From positions 186,001 to 250,000 of the forward strand of contig JBAZVI010000002.1 in the NCBI GenBank assembly GCA_041660925.1: a stretch of DNA of 64,000 nucleotides, read 5' to 3'. The position numbers and the translations under genes are program-made. Below the pieces are notes generated by a model. That model had not been told where the DNA came from, did not search any database, and saw nothing but the letters and a program-made list of their open reading frames with translations. Below, in pieces: positions 42,212-50,447 of the stretch. Every line of letters begins with the position of its first letter. The first letter of the stretch is position 1. This DNA comes from Elusimicrobiota bacterium (GTDB taxonomy: Bacteria; Elusimicrobiota; Elusimicrobia; UBA1565).

Positions 42212-44821
42212 ATGAAGACCGCGCGATCCGCCGCCTGCCTGCTGCTGGCACTCCTGACCTCCTTGTGCCTGCCCGCGCCGGGCTGGGCGCAGGTCGCCGC
42301 GTTCGGCACCCGCGCGGCCGGGGTCTCCGTCCCGACGCTCCAGGTCCTCGTGACGCTTCCGAAGGTCGGCGCGGCGCTGCCCTCGAGCCCCGCGGGCCTG
42401 GCCCTCGGCCAGGGACTTCCCGTCCTCGGTTCCGCTCCGCAGGTCCTCCCCGGCGCACCGGCCGCCGCCTCCGTCTTCCCTTCCGGCGTCGTTCCCGCGC
42501 CCGTCGTCCGGACGCCCCCTGCGGCCGCTGCTTCCTCCCCGCGCGCCGTCTCCTCCGCGGTCCTTCCCTTCCTCGGGAAGGACGCCCGTCATGCGCTCAG
42601 CGAGAAGGCTTCCGGGCTCTCCGCTTCCGCCGAGCCGCTGCTCGAGTCCGCCGCGGCCGACGGCACCTCCGCCTCCTCCCTGTACGGGACCGGCGCCGCC
42701 CTCCTGGACCTGCTCCAGGGGGCCGGGACGCGCCGCTATGCTTCCGATGACGCGGCTTCGGCCGGCGAGCTCGCGGGCCCGGCGGCGTCCGGGCTTCAGG
42801 CCGGCGCGGGCGTCCGGCCGGCCGCGACTTCTCCGGCCGTAGAGCGGCTCGCGTCCGATGAGGAGGCGCCGGACTCCGGGGCGGAGCACGAGTCCTGGAC
42901 GACCATGGCCGCCCTGGCGAGCCTGTGCGCGGCCTTCGGGCTCGCCGCCCTCGGTCTCTCCGCCGCGGCCGTCGGACCGGCCTGGCTGCCCACGGCCCTC
43001 TATCTCGCCTCCATGGCCGCGGGCGGCTACGACGCGGCCGTCGACGCCCTGCACGACCTTCCGGAAGGCAAGTTCGACATCCACTTCCTGATGCTGGTCG
43101 TCTCCGCCGGAGCGGCGTTCATCGGAGAGATCCCGGAAGGCGCTCTGCTCCTGTTCCTGTTCTCGGCTTCCCACGCCATCGAGCTCTTCGCCGAGCACCG
43201 CACGCAGAAGGGCATCGACTCGCTCCTCCAGTCGGCGCCGAAGACCGCGCGCGTCATGAAGGACGGAGGCGTCAAGGAGCTCCCGGTCGAAGAGGTCCGC
43301 CGGGACGACGTCCTCCAGCTGCTGCCGGGCGACCAGATCCCGGTGGACGCCGAGCTGATCTCGGGCCGCACCTCGGTCGACGAGTCCCACCTGACCGGCG
43401 AGTCGCTCCCCGTCTCCAAGGAGCCGGGCGACATCCTGCGCAGCGGCTCCTTCAACCGGTCCGGGGTCGTGAGCGCCCGCGCGCTGAACCCCGCCTCCGA
43501 GAGCACGCTCCAGAAGCTGACCCGCCTCATCCGCGAAGCCCAGCAGCTGAGGGCCCCGAGCCAGCGCTTCACGGACCGGTTCGGGACGGCCTACACCCTC
43601 CTCATCCTGGGAGCCAGCGTCGCGATGTTCGCGGTGCTCGTCTCGATGGGCGTGCCGCCCTTTTCCATGGTGCACGGCGCGACGTCCGCCTTCCATCGCG
43701 CCGTGACCCTGCTGGTCGTCGCCAGTCCCTGCGCCCTGGTCCTCTCCATCCCCTCCGCCGTCCTCGCGGCCATCGGGCGCGGAGCCATGGAGAAGATCCT
43801 CTTCCGGGGAGGCGCGGCCGTGGAACGGCTGTACTCCGCGGACGTGGTGGCCATGGACAAGACCGGGACCTTGACGACCGGCGAACTGCACGTCGAGCGC
43901 ATCGAGGTCCTCGAGGGACAAGGTTCCGAGCCCTTCGAGGCGGAGAGCCGGCTCCTGCGCGCCGCCGCGTCCCTGGAGCGGCATTCGACCCATCCGGTCG
44001 CCGACGCCGTCATGCGCTATGTCCGCAAGCTCGGCTTCGTCGACGAGGAGGCCTCCGGGGCCGAGGAGGTCGCGGGCTTCGGCGTCAAAGGCTTCTTCGA
44101 GGGACAGCCGACCCTGGTCGGACGCCTCTCCTTCCTCGAGGCGAACGGCCTCGCGAAGCCGACGACGACGCCCGAGGATCCGGGTTCGGGCACCATGGCC
44201 CTGTGGGTCCTGCACGGCCCCCTGATGGGCCGCATCCTCCTGCGCGACCAGATCCGTCCCGAGTCCCGCGCGGTCGTGGCCCGGCTCCGCGCGATGGGCA
44301 AGCGCGTGGTCATGCTCACCGGAGACCGCCGGGACGTGGCGGCCCGCGTCGCCGAGCAGGTCGGCGTCGAGGAGTACCGCGCGGAGCTCACTCCGGACCA
44401 GAAGTTCAAGGCCGTCGAGGACTTCAAGGCCTCGGGGCTCAAGGTCGTGATGGTGGGCGACGGTCTCAACGACGCGGCGGCCCTCGCGGCCGCCGACGTC
44501 TCCGTGGCCATGGGCGGCGCGCGCCGCACCGACGCCGCTCTGGAGAACGGCGACGTCGTCCTCATGCGGGATTCTCTCACGGGCCTGGTGTCGGCTTTCG
44601 AGCTCAGCGCCTACGCCAAGCGCATCATGGCGGCGAACCTCGCCATCTCTCTGGGGGTCATCGTCGCCATGGTCGCCTCGGCGATCCTGGGGGTCATCCC
44701 CCTGTCCCTCGGGATGATCCTGCACGAGGGCAGCACCATCCTGGTCTGCCTGCTGAGCATGCTCCTCTTGACGCTCCCTCTGAGCAGGGAGAAGCCCGCC
44801 GCCGGGGCCCCTCGGAAATAG
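42212..44821 (+). CDS. P1B-4-type metal-transporting ATPase with signal peptide and leader
   Basis: An 869-residue protein. Residues 1-27 are a signal peptide (ending PGWAQ) and about 28-225 an Ala/Pro/Ser leader with ALSEKASGLSASAEPLL and GTGAALLDLLQGAGTRRYAS, paralogous to the previous gene. The rest is a P-type ATPase: actuator LTGES (about 397), SPC in the metal-path helix (505-507), phosphorylation site DKTGT (Asp 549), TGDRR, and VGDGLNDAAAL; HEGST (838-842) lies in a late helix. SPC together with HEGxT marks subgroup P1B-4 (Co/Zn/Ni or iron export). N-terminal metal-binding CxxC domains are absent, replaced by the leader. Confidence 0.92.
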   Translation: MKTARSAACLLLALLTSLCLPAPGWAQVAAFGTRAAGVSVPTLQVLVTLPKVGAALPSSPAGLALGQGLPVLGSAPQVLPGAPAAASVFPSGVVPAPVVRTPPAAAASSPRAVSSAVLPFLGKDARHALSEKASGLSASAEPLLESAAADGTSASSLYGTGAALLDLLQGAGTRRYASDDAASAGELAGPAASGLQAGAGVRPAATSPAVERLASDEEAPDSGAEHESWTTMAALASLCAAFGLAALGLSAAAVGPAWLPTALYLASMAAGGYDAAVDALHDLPEGKFDIHFLMLVVSAGAAFIGEIPEGALLLFLFSASHAIELFAEHRTQKGIDSLLQSAPKTARVMKDGGVKELPVEEVRRDDVLQLLPGDQIPVDAELISGRTSVDESHLTGESLPVSKEPGDILRSGSFNRSGVVSARALNPASESTLQKLTRLIREAQQLRAPSQRFTDRFGTAYTLLILGASVAMFAVLVSMGVPPFSMVHGATSAFHRAVTLLVVASPCALVLSIPSAVLAAIGRGAMEKILFRGGAAVERLYSADVVAMDKTGTLTTGELHVERIEVLEGQGSEPFEAESRLLRAAASLERHSTHPVADAVMRYVRKLGFVDEEASGAEEVAGFGVKGFFEGQPTLVGRLSFLEANGLAKPTTTPEDPGSGTMALWVLHGPLMGRILLRDQIRPESRAVVARLRAMGKRVVMLTGDRRDVAARVAEQVGVEEYRAELTPDQKFKAVEDFKASGLKVVMVGDGLNDAAALAAADVSVAMGGARRTDAALENGDVVLMRDSLTGLVSAFELSAYAKRIMAANLAISLGVIVAMVASAILGVIPLSLGMILHEGSTILVCLLSMLLLTLPLSREKPAAGAPRK

Positions 44822-44834
44822 CCCCGCGGGACGA

Positions 44835-44863
44835 TTGACCCGGCCCCCCGAAGGCGCTTGAAT
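44835..44863 (+). promoter_or_regulatory. Promoter of the alpha/beta hydrolase gene
   Basis: TTGACC (44835-44840), 17-nt spacer, TTGAAT (44858-44863), then 8 nt to the GTG at 44872. The block ACGATTGACCCGGCC also occurs at the end of the 40136 gene (near 42045), suggesting it was duplicated with the leader genes. Confidence 0.5.
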
Positions 44864-44871
44864 AGCCGGGC

Positions 44872-45690
44872 GTGAAGACGGTCTCCCCGTTCTGGCTCAT
44901 CCCGATCCTCCTGCTCATGTTCTGGGCGGGCGTGCGCGCGCTCGAGCAGGCGTGCCTCTACGCGCCGGACCGCCGCCTCACCCTCCATCCGGGGACCTAC
45001 GGCCTCCCCTATGAGAGCGTCCGCATCGAGACGGAGGACGGACGGCGGCTGCACGGCTGGTTCATCGCAGACTCGACGGCGCCCCATCGGCCCGCCGTGC
45101 TCGTCTTCCACGGCAACGCCGGCAACGTCAGCACGCGCGTCGAGAAGGCGCGGCTGCTTGCCGCGCGCGGCTTCGACGTCCTGCTCTTCGACTACCGCGG
45201 CTACGGAGAGAGCGAGGGGGCGCCCGACGAACGCGGCCTCTACCGCGACGGCCTGGCCGCCGCGCGCTGGCTCGAGGCGCGCGGCGTCCCGGCGTCGCGC
45301 ACCGTCTACTACGGGGAGTCGCTCGGCTGCGCGGTCGCGCTGGAGACGGCGCTCGCCCGGCCTCCCCGCGCGCTCGTCCTCGACAGCGCGTTCACCTCGG
45401 CGCCCGCGATGGCCCGGCTCATCTTCCCCCGCGTCCCCCTCCACCGGCTCATCCGCTCGCGCTACGACAACCTTTCGAAGATCCTCCGGCTGAAAGTCCC
45501 CCTCCTCGTCGTCCACAGCCCGGAGGATGAGATGATCCCTTTCTCGATGGGCGAGCGCCTCTACGACGCCGCGCCCGGCCGCAAGCGCCTTCTGCGCACG
45601 GGCGGGACCCATAACGAGGGCTTCCTCACCTTTCCCGGCTGGGCGGACGGCGTCAGCCGCTTCATGCGCGAACACCTGGAGGTACGATGA
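44872..45690 (+). CDS. Membrane-anchored alpha/beta hydrolase
   Basis: A 272-residue protein: an N-terminal hydrophobic anchor (PFWLIPILLLMFWAGV, 6-21) followed by a BEM46/YfhR-like alpha/beta hydrolase: VLVFHGNAGNVS (oxyanion region, about 76-87), LFDYRGYGES (about 103-112), nucleophile YYGESLGC (Ser about 146), Asp in VVHSPEDEMIPF (about 217) and His in GTHNEGF (about 246). All triad residues are present. Substrate unknown. The start is GTG with no ribosome site. It overlaps the pyruvate kinase gene by ATGA. Confidence 0.87.
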   Translation: MKTVSPFWLIPILLLMFWAGVRALEQACLYAPDRRLTLHPGTYGLPYESVRIETEDGRRLHGWFIADSTAPHRPAVLVFHGNAGNVSTRVEKARLLAARGFDVLLFDYRGYGESEGAPDERGLYRDGLAAARWLEARGVPASRTVYYGESLGCAVALETALARPPRALVLDSAFTSAPAMARLIFPRVPLHRLIRSRYDNLSKILRLKVPLLVVHSPEDEMIPFSMGERLYDAAPGRKRLLRTGGTHNEGFLTFPGWADGVSRFMREHLEVR

Positions 45691-47126
45691 ACGGTCGAGA
45701 GTCCCGCCGCGCGAAGATCGTCTGCACGCTGGGCCCCGCGGTCCGCTCCCCCCGCATGCTCGAGGGGCTGCTCCGCGCCGGGATGGACGTGGCCCGCTTG
45801 AACTTCTCCCACGGCACCCACGCCGAACACGCGCGGGCCTTCGAGACCCTGCGGAGGACTTCGAAGCGTCTCGGGCGCGAGACGGCGGTCCTCGCCGACC
45901 TCCAGGGACCGAAGATCCGGACCGGCCCTCTCGCCGGCGGCCGGCCGGTGCGCCTGAAGGACGGCGACGATTTCATCCTCACGGCCGCGGAGTGCGCCGG
46001 AGACGCCCGCCGGGTCTCGACGACCTATCGGCGCCTGCCCCGCGAGGCGCGGCCGGGCGACCGCATCCTGCTCGCCGACGGCCTGCTCGAGCTGCGCGTG
46101 CGCGCCGTCCGCGGCGCCGAGGTCCGCTGCGAGGTCGTCCACGGCGGCGAACTCGGTCAGCACAAGGGCATCAACCTCCCCGGAGTGGCGGTGCGAGCGC
46201 CGTCGCTCTCGGAGAAGGACCTCCGCGACCTGTCCTTCGCGCTGAGGCACGGCGCCGACTACGTGGCCGTCAGCTTCGTGCGCGGGCCCGAGGACATGCG
46301 CGCGGCTCGGCGGGCCCTGCGCCGCCTCGGGCGCGCCGTCCCCCTGGTCGCCAAGATCGAGAAGCCCGAGGCCTATGCGGCGCTCGACGAGGTGCTCGCG
46401 CAGAGCGACGGCGTCATGGTCGCGCGCGGCGACCTGGGCGTCGAGATGAGCCCCGAGAAGGTCCCGGTGGCGCAGAAGAACATCATCCTCCGCGCGCGCG
46501 CGGCCCGCCTGCCGGTGATCACCGCGACGCAGATGCTCGAGTCGATGACCCACAGCCCGCGGCCGACCCGCGCGGAGGTCTCCGACGTCGCCAACGCGGT
46601 CTTCGACGGCACGAGCGCGGTCATGCTCTCCGGCGAGACCTCGGTGGGCGAGTATCCTCTCGAGACGGTGCGCATGATGGACCGCATCGTGCGCGAGGCA
46701 GAATCCGCTCCGCGCCTCGCTCCGTCGACCGCTCGGGCCGCCGTCCGCGGCGTCCCCGAGGCCGTCAGCGAGGCGGTCTGCGCCGCGGCGGAGGACTTCC
46801 GCCTGCGCTGCATCGCCGTGTTCACCGAGAGCGGGCGCAGCGCCCGGCTCATCGCGCATTACCGCCCCTCCTGCCCGATCGTCGCGCTCTCTCCCTCGGA
46901 GGCGACGCGCCGGCGCCTGAGTCTCGTCTGGGGCGTCCTGCCGCGCCGCATCGCCCTCGTGCGCGACGTCAACGACCTCACGCGCGCCGCGCAGCGGCGC
47001 CTGCTCGAGGAGGGGCTCGCGCGCCGCGGGGACGTCGTGGCGCTCGTCGCCGGCACCCCGCTCGGACTGAGGGGCACGACCAATTTGATGAAGCTCCACG
47101 TCGTCGGCGAGCCTACGGGTTCGTAG
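45687..47126 (+). CDS. pyk: Pyruvate kinase
   Basis: Pyruvate kinase converts phosphoenolpyruvate and ADP to pyruvate and ATP, the last step of glycolysis. The 479 residues have ARRAKIVCTLGPA at the start, MDVARLNFSHGTH, DLQGPKIRTG, the catalytic region LVAKIEKPEAYAALDEV (Lys about 220), GVMVARGDLGVE, TATQMLESM, and a C-terminal allosteric-type domain (RCIAVFTESGRSARLIAHYRPSCPI in two parts) of normal length. It lies at the end of a run that starts with the hydrolase. Its stop codon is inside a 15-bp hairpin. Confidence 0.97.
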   Translation: MNGRESRRAKIVCTLGPAVRSPRMLEGLLRAGMDVARLNFSHGTHAEHARAFETLRRTSKRLGRETAVLADLQGPKIRTGPLAGGRPVRLKDGDDFILTAAECAGDARRVSTTYRRLPREARPGDRILLADGLLELRVRAVRGAEVRCEVVHGGELGQHKGINLPGVAVRAPSLSEKDLRDLSFALRHGADYVAVSFVRGPEDMRAARRALRRLGRAVPLVAKIEKPEAYAALDEVLAQSDGVMVARGDLGVEMSPEKVPVAQKNIILRARAARLPVITATQMLESMTHSPRPTRAEVSDVANAVFDGTSAVMLSGETSVGEYPLETVRMMDRIVREAESAPRLAPSTARAAVRGVPEAVSEAVCAAAEDFRLRCIAVFTESGRSARLIAHYRPSCPIVALSPSEATRRRLSLVWGVLPRRIALVRDVNDLTRAAQRRLLEEGLARRGDVVALVAGTPLGLRGTTNLMKLHVVGEPTGS

Positions 47127-47135
47127 GCTCGCCGA
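47102..47135 (+). terminator. Stop-codon-spanning hairpin at the end of pyk
   Basis: GTCGGCGAGCCTACG, loop GGTT, and its perfect complement; the TAG stop (47124-47126) is in the right arm. A REP-like unit follows at once, as at 39011-39100. Confidence 0.65.
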
Positions 47136-47232
47136 CCCCTCACCCCGCTCGCGCTCCCTGGAGGGCGCATCGCCTGCCCCTCTCCCGGCGTGGCGGGAGA
47201 GGGGCGAGCGCGCTCAGCGCGCGGGGTGAGGG
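47134..47232. repeat. REP-like intergenic repeat, copy 2
   Basis: Outer arms CCCCTCACCCCG (47135-47146 region) and CGGGGTGAGGGG (47221-47232) enclose an inner hairpin GCCCCTCTCCCG / CGGGAGAGGGGC. Located between the convergent pyk and dus genes; related to 39042-39100. Confidence 0.65.
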
Positions 47233-47250
47233 GCCGCGTTGCGCGCCACC

Positions 47251-48225
47251 TTATCTGCCGAAGGTATCGATAAGAGCGCGCAACGCGGCCGGGTCCTCGC
47301 AGACGAACACGGACGCGCGGAACGCGGCCGCGCCGGGGAAACCGGCCATGTACCAGCAGCAGACGCGCCGCATCGTGAGCAGCGCGGCGCGCTCCCCCTC
47401 GAAGCGCAGCTCGTTCTCCAGGTGTTCGACGAGCGCCGCGCGGCGGTCCTCGAGGCTCGGCGGCGGCGGCGGCGGAAGGCCCGCCAGCGCGGCTTCGCAG
47501 TCCCGGTAGAGCCAGGGGTTCCCGAGCGCGCCGCGGCCGAGCACCACGCCGTCGCAGCCCGTGGCCTCGGCGAGGAGCCGGGCGTCCTCCCCCTTCATCA
47601 CCCCTCCGTTGGCGAGGACGGGGATCCGCACCGCGCGCTTGACGCGAGCGAGGGCTCCGGCGTGGACCTCCCCGGCGTAGCGCTGGCGGCGCGTGCGGCC
47701 GTGGACCGTGACCGCCGCGACGCCGCACGCTTCGGCGCGGCGGGCGATCTCCTCGGCCTCGGAGCCGCTGGCGTCCTCGAAGCCGATGCGCGTCTTCACG
47801 GTGAGCGGGATGCGGCGCAGGGCGCCGCGAACGGCCTTGAAGATGCGCTCGGCGAGCTCCGGCTCGCGCAGGAGCGACGCGCCGGCCCCGGTCGTGACGA
47901 CCTTGGGCGCGGGACAGCCGAGGTTGAGATCGAGGACGTCGAAGCCCATCTCCTCGACGATCGCGGCGGCGGCGGCCATCTTGGCGGGGTCGTGCCCCAC
48001 GAGCTGGGCTCCGAGCGGCCGGTCGCCGGGAGCGGTCTTCATCATGGCGAGGGTCTTCGCGTTGCGGTGCGTCAGCGAGTGGGCCGAGACCATCTCCAGG
48101 AACGCCAGCTCGAGCCCGCGCCGGCGCGCGACCATGCGGAAGGCGAGGTCGGTGCAGTCGGCCATGGGCGACTGCACGACCCTGCTCGTCAACGACAACG
48201 GACCGATCTCGATCGGCACGGTCAT
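47251..48225 (-). CDS. tRNA-dihydrouridine synthase (Dus family)
   Basis: A 324-residue FMN enzyme that reduces uridine to dihydrouridine in tRNA. Motifs: SPMADCTDLAFR (about 19-30), LDLNLGCPAPKVV (catalytic Cys about 103), HGRTRRQRYAG (about 173-183), IPVLANGGV and the FMN-phosphate loop GVVLGRGALGNPWL. It is DusB-like in general appearance, but the subtype is not certain. The ATG at 48225 directly abuts a -10 (TAGAAT); a GTG two codons later (48219) lies 6 nt from the -10 and may be the actual start. Confidence 0.93.
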   Translation of the reverse strand: MTVPIEIGPLSLTSRVVQSPMADCTDLAFRMVARRRGLELAFLEMVSAHSLTHRNAKTLAMMKTAPGDRPLGAQLVGHDPAKMAAAAAIVEEMGFDVLDLNLGCPAPKVVTTGAGASLLREPELAERIFKAVRGALRRIPLTVKTRIGFEDASGSEAEEIARRAEACGVAAVTVHGRTRRQRYAGEVHAGALARVKRAVRIPVLANGGVMKGEDARLLAEATGCDGVVLGRGALGNPWLYRDCEAALAGLPPPPPPSLEDRRAALVEHLENELRFEGERAALLTMRRVCCWYMAGFPGAAAFRASVFVCEDPAALRALIDTFGR

Positions 48226-48231
48226 ATTCTA
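48226..48231 (-). promoter_or_regulatory. -10 element (TAGAAT) touching the dus ATG
   Basis: With the usual 6-7 nt from -10 to transcription start, the transcript would begin at about the GTG at 48219, the third codon of the longer frame. Confidence 0.5.
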
Positions 48232-48262
48232 ACCCGAAAAGACCGCTCCCTTCCCGCGCAAG

Positions 48263-48292
48263 GTCGGGAATCCCCGCGGAGGGATTCCCGAC
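48263..48292. repeat. 12-bp inverted repeat between divergent genes
   Basis: GTCGGGAATCCC, 6-nt loop cgcgga, GGGATTCCCGAC. It lies between divergent dus and the PilT-like gene, so it is not a terminator for either. The GGGAATCCC core recurs near the end of phoU and in the hairpin at 15867. Confidence 0.5.
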
Positions 48293-48298
48293 GGGCTC

Positions 48299-48327
48299 TT
48301 GAAAGGGACGTCCTTTCTCGCTAGTCT
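48299..48327 (+). promoter_or_regulatory. Promoter of the PilT-like gene
   Basis: TTGAAA (48299-48304) and TAGTCT (48322-48327) at 17-nt spacing. The predicted leader of about 16 nt carries GGAGG before the ATG at 48350. Confidence 0.65.
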
Positions 48328-48349
48328 TTCTCTGCGCATCGGAGGAGCC

Positions 48350-49411
48350 ATGTCCGGGACCACCGCCGTCACGCTGGAGATGCTGCTCAGGGAGGCCTCC
48401 TCCCTCGGGGGGTCCGACCTCCACCTCCTGCACGGGCATCCCCCCATCTACCGCGTCTGCCAGGATGTCGCCGCGACCCGCTACCCCGCGCTCGACTCCG
48501 CCCAGATCTGGCAGATGTGCGCGGCCTACGTCAACGAGCACCACAAGCGGGTCTTCCAGGAGCAGAACCGCGTCAACGTCTCCTTCACTCTCAGCGAGTG
48601 CGGGCGCTTCCGCATGAACCTGTGCAAGGCGCAGAGCACGATCGCGGCCTCCATCCGCATCATCCCGACGAAGATCTACCCCCTCTCCGCGCTCGGCCTG
48701 CCCCCCATCATCGCCACCCTCACCTCGAAGCGCCGCGGGATCATCCTCATCACCGGCGCGACCGGCAGCGGCAAGAGCACCACGATGGCCGCGATGCTCG
48801 ACCACATCAACCGGCAGGGCCTTCCGGGCAAGATCGTCACCATCGAGGACCCCATCGAGACCCTCTTCGGGGCCGCGAAGTCCTTCTTCCTCCAGCGCGA
48901 GGTGGGCGTCGACACCAACTCCTTCGAGGACGGCATCGAGGACGCCCTCCGCCAGGACCCCGACGTGCTCTGCATCGGCGAGGTCCGCACGCCCGGCTCC
49001 ATCAAGGCCGCGCTCACCGCGGCCGAGACCGGGCACCTCGTCCTGACCACCCTGCACACCCCGGACGCCGCGAAGACCGCCCAGCGCATCCTCAGCGCCT
49101 TCCCCGGCGACGAGCAGGAGATCATCCGCGACCAGCTCTGCAACAGCGTGGAAGCCATCATCTCCCAGGAGCTCCTCCCGCGCGCGGACCGCAAGGGGCT
49201 CGTGCTCGCCATCGAGGTCCTGCTCGGCACGCCCGCCGTCCGACAGCTCATCCGGGAGGGCAAGCTCGGACAGATCAACGACGTGCTCCAGACCGGCACG
49301 AGCCTCGGGATGATCGCGAAGGACGCCTCGGTCAAGGCGCTCTTCCAGCGTCAGCTCATCACGCGCGAGACCGCCGTGCTCGCGATGCGCAACCCGCAGC
49401 TCCTGGGGTGA
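48350..49411 (+). CDS. PilT-like secretion/twitching ATPase
   Basis: A 353-residue hexameric ATPase of the PilT/GspE family: N-terminal domain EMLLREASSLGGSDLHLL, Walker A GATGSGKST (about 137-145), Asp box TIEDPIE, Walker B PDVLCIGEVR (about 203-212) and His box GHLVLTTLHT (about 228-237). It lacks the zinc-binding CxxC pair of GspE/PilB, so it fits PilT (pilus retraction) better. No other pilus genes are nearby; the following gene encodes a Cys-repeat secreted protein coupled by GTGA. Confidence 0.92.
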   Translation: MSGTTAVTLEMLLREASSLGGSDLHLLHGHPPIYRVCQDVAATRYPALDSAQIWQMCAAYVNEHHKRVFQEQNRVNVSFTLSECGRFRMNLCKAQSTIAASIRIIPTKIYPLSALGLPPIIATLTSKRRGIILITGATGSGKSTTMAAMLDHINRQGLPGKIVTIEDPIETLFGAAKSFFLQREVGVDTNSFEDGIEDALRQDPDVLCIGEVRTPGSIKAALTAAETGHLVLTTLHTPDAAKTAQRILSAFPGDEQEIIRDQLCNSVEAIISQELLPRADRKGLVLAIEVLLGTPAVRQLIREGKLGQINDVLQTGTSLGMIAKDASVKALFQRQLITRETAVLAMRNPQLLG

Positions 49412-50436
49412 GCGTGAGCGCCGCGGCCTGGCTCCTCGCAGCCGCGTTCGCGGCTCCCGCATCCGCCGTGCAGGCCGTGACGCGCTGTCCCGCCGGGACG
49501 AAGCCCATGCGCACGCCCGACTCGCGCGAGCCCTGGGTCTGCGCCGTCGCGGACGAGCGCTATCGCGACGGGGTGGAGTGTCCGCGCGGCTCCCGCGCGG
49601 TGACCGTCTCCGACCCGCTCGACCCCTTCAAGTGCGCGCTCTCCGACGTGCGCCTGACGCCTCCGACCGGCGCCTGCCCCCCGGGCCATCGCGCCGTGCC
49701 GACCGCCGCCGAGGACAAGGACTACGAGTGCGAGCGCATCCAGGCCGGGTTCCGCACCGGGCCGCAGTGCCCGCGGGGCTACGTGCCGATCCCGACGCCC
49801 GGACAGATGAAGCCCTTCAAGTGCGTGGCCGCCTCGCCCAAGGTCCTCGAGCCCGTCGCGGAGCCCGATTTCTCCTCGGGGACCGGGACGGTCCGCACGC
49901 CTCGCGCGGTCCGCTGCCCCGCGGGGACGGAGCGGCGCTACACCGAGGACCCGTTCGCGCCGGTCGAGTGCGTCTCGAAGGACTCCGCGGCGCCGAAGGC
50001 CCCGGGCGCGGCCGATTATCGCCGCTACCGCGTGGTCGGAGACCTCTCCTTCGAGTCTCCCAAGACGGGCTGGCATCTCGACGACGCCTGGCGCGACGAG
50101 ACGGCCTCCATCTACCTGCGTCTCGACCTGCGCCGCGACGGCCGGCCCATCACCGTCACGCTCAGCCGCCACCGCCGCTCGGAGCAGGGCTACGTGGACA
50201 TGAAGACCGCCGCCTGGCGCGAGAAGGAGTGGCGCGGCGCTCTCGAGGAAGGCCGCGAGGAGGTCGCCGGCAAGGCGGCGCTCCACGTCGGCGTGAAGGA
50301 CGAGGCGAAGACCGCCTTCATCCGGCTCGCGGACGGCTACCTCGCGGTCTCCTACGCCGCGCCCTCCGACCTCTTCGAGCGCTACCTGCCGGTCTACCAG
50401 CGCATCCTCAAGTCCCTGCGCTTCGAGACGCCGTGA
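49408..50436 (+). CDS. Secreted protein with five Cys-pair repeats
   Basis: A 342-residue protein with a signal peptide (about 1-20). Residues 25-190 contain five repeats of the pattern C-P-x-G followed 13-20 residues later by [FWYV]-x-C (RCPAGTKPMRTPDSREPWVC; ECPRGSRAV...FKC; ACPPGHRAV...YEC; QCPRGYVPI...FKC; RCPAGTERR...VEC), each probably a disulfide-closed loop. A C-terminal alpha/beta domain (about 200-342; FESPKTGWHLDDAW) resembles PsbP/DcrB-like stress proteins by pattern. The start is GTG overlapping the PilT-like stop; a GTG two codons later is possible. Function unknown. Confidence 0.8.
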   Translation: MSVSAAAWLLAAAFAAPASAVQAVTRCPAGTKPMRTPDSREPWVCAVADERYRDGVECPRGSRAVTVSDPLDPFKCALSDVRLTPPTGACPPGHRAVPTAAEDKDYECERIQAGFRTGPQCPRGYVPIPTPGQMKPFKCVAASPKVLEPVAEPDFSSGTGTVRTPRAVRCPAGTERRYTEDPFAPVECVSKDSAAPKAPGAADYRRYRVVGDLSFESPKTGWHLDDAWRDETASIYLRLDLRRDGRPITVTLSRHRRSEQGYVDMKTAAWREKEWRGALEEGREEVAGKAALHVGVKDEAKTAFIRLADGYLAVSYAAPSDLFERYLPVYQRILKSLRFETP

Positions 50437-50447
50437 GGGAGGTCCCC

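Noticed and set aside
39908..44725. Minus-strand open frame of about 1600 codons
   Set aside because: Antisense to the leader-MFS and leader-ATPase genes; no recognisable protein features.
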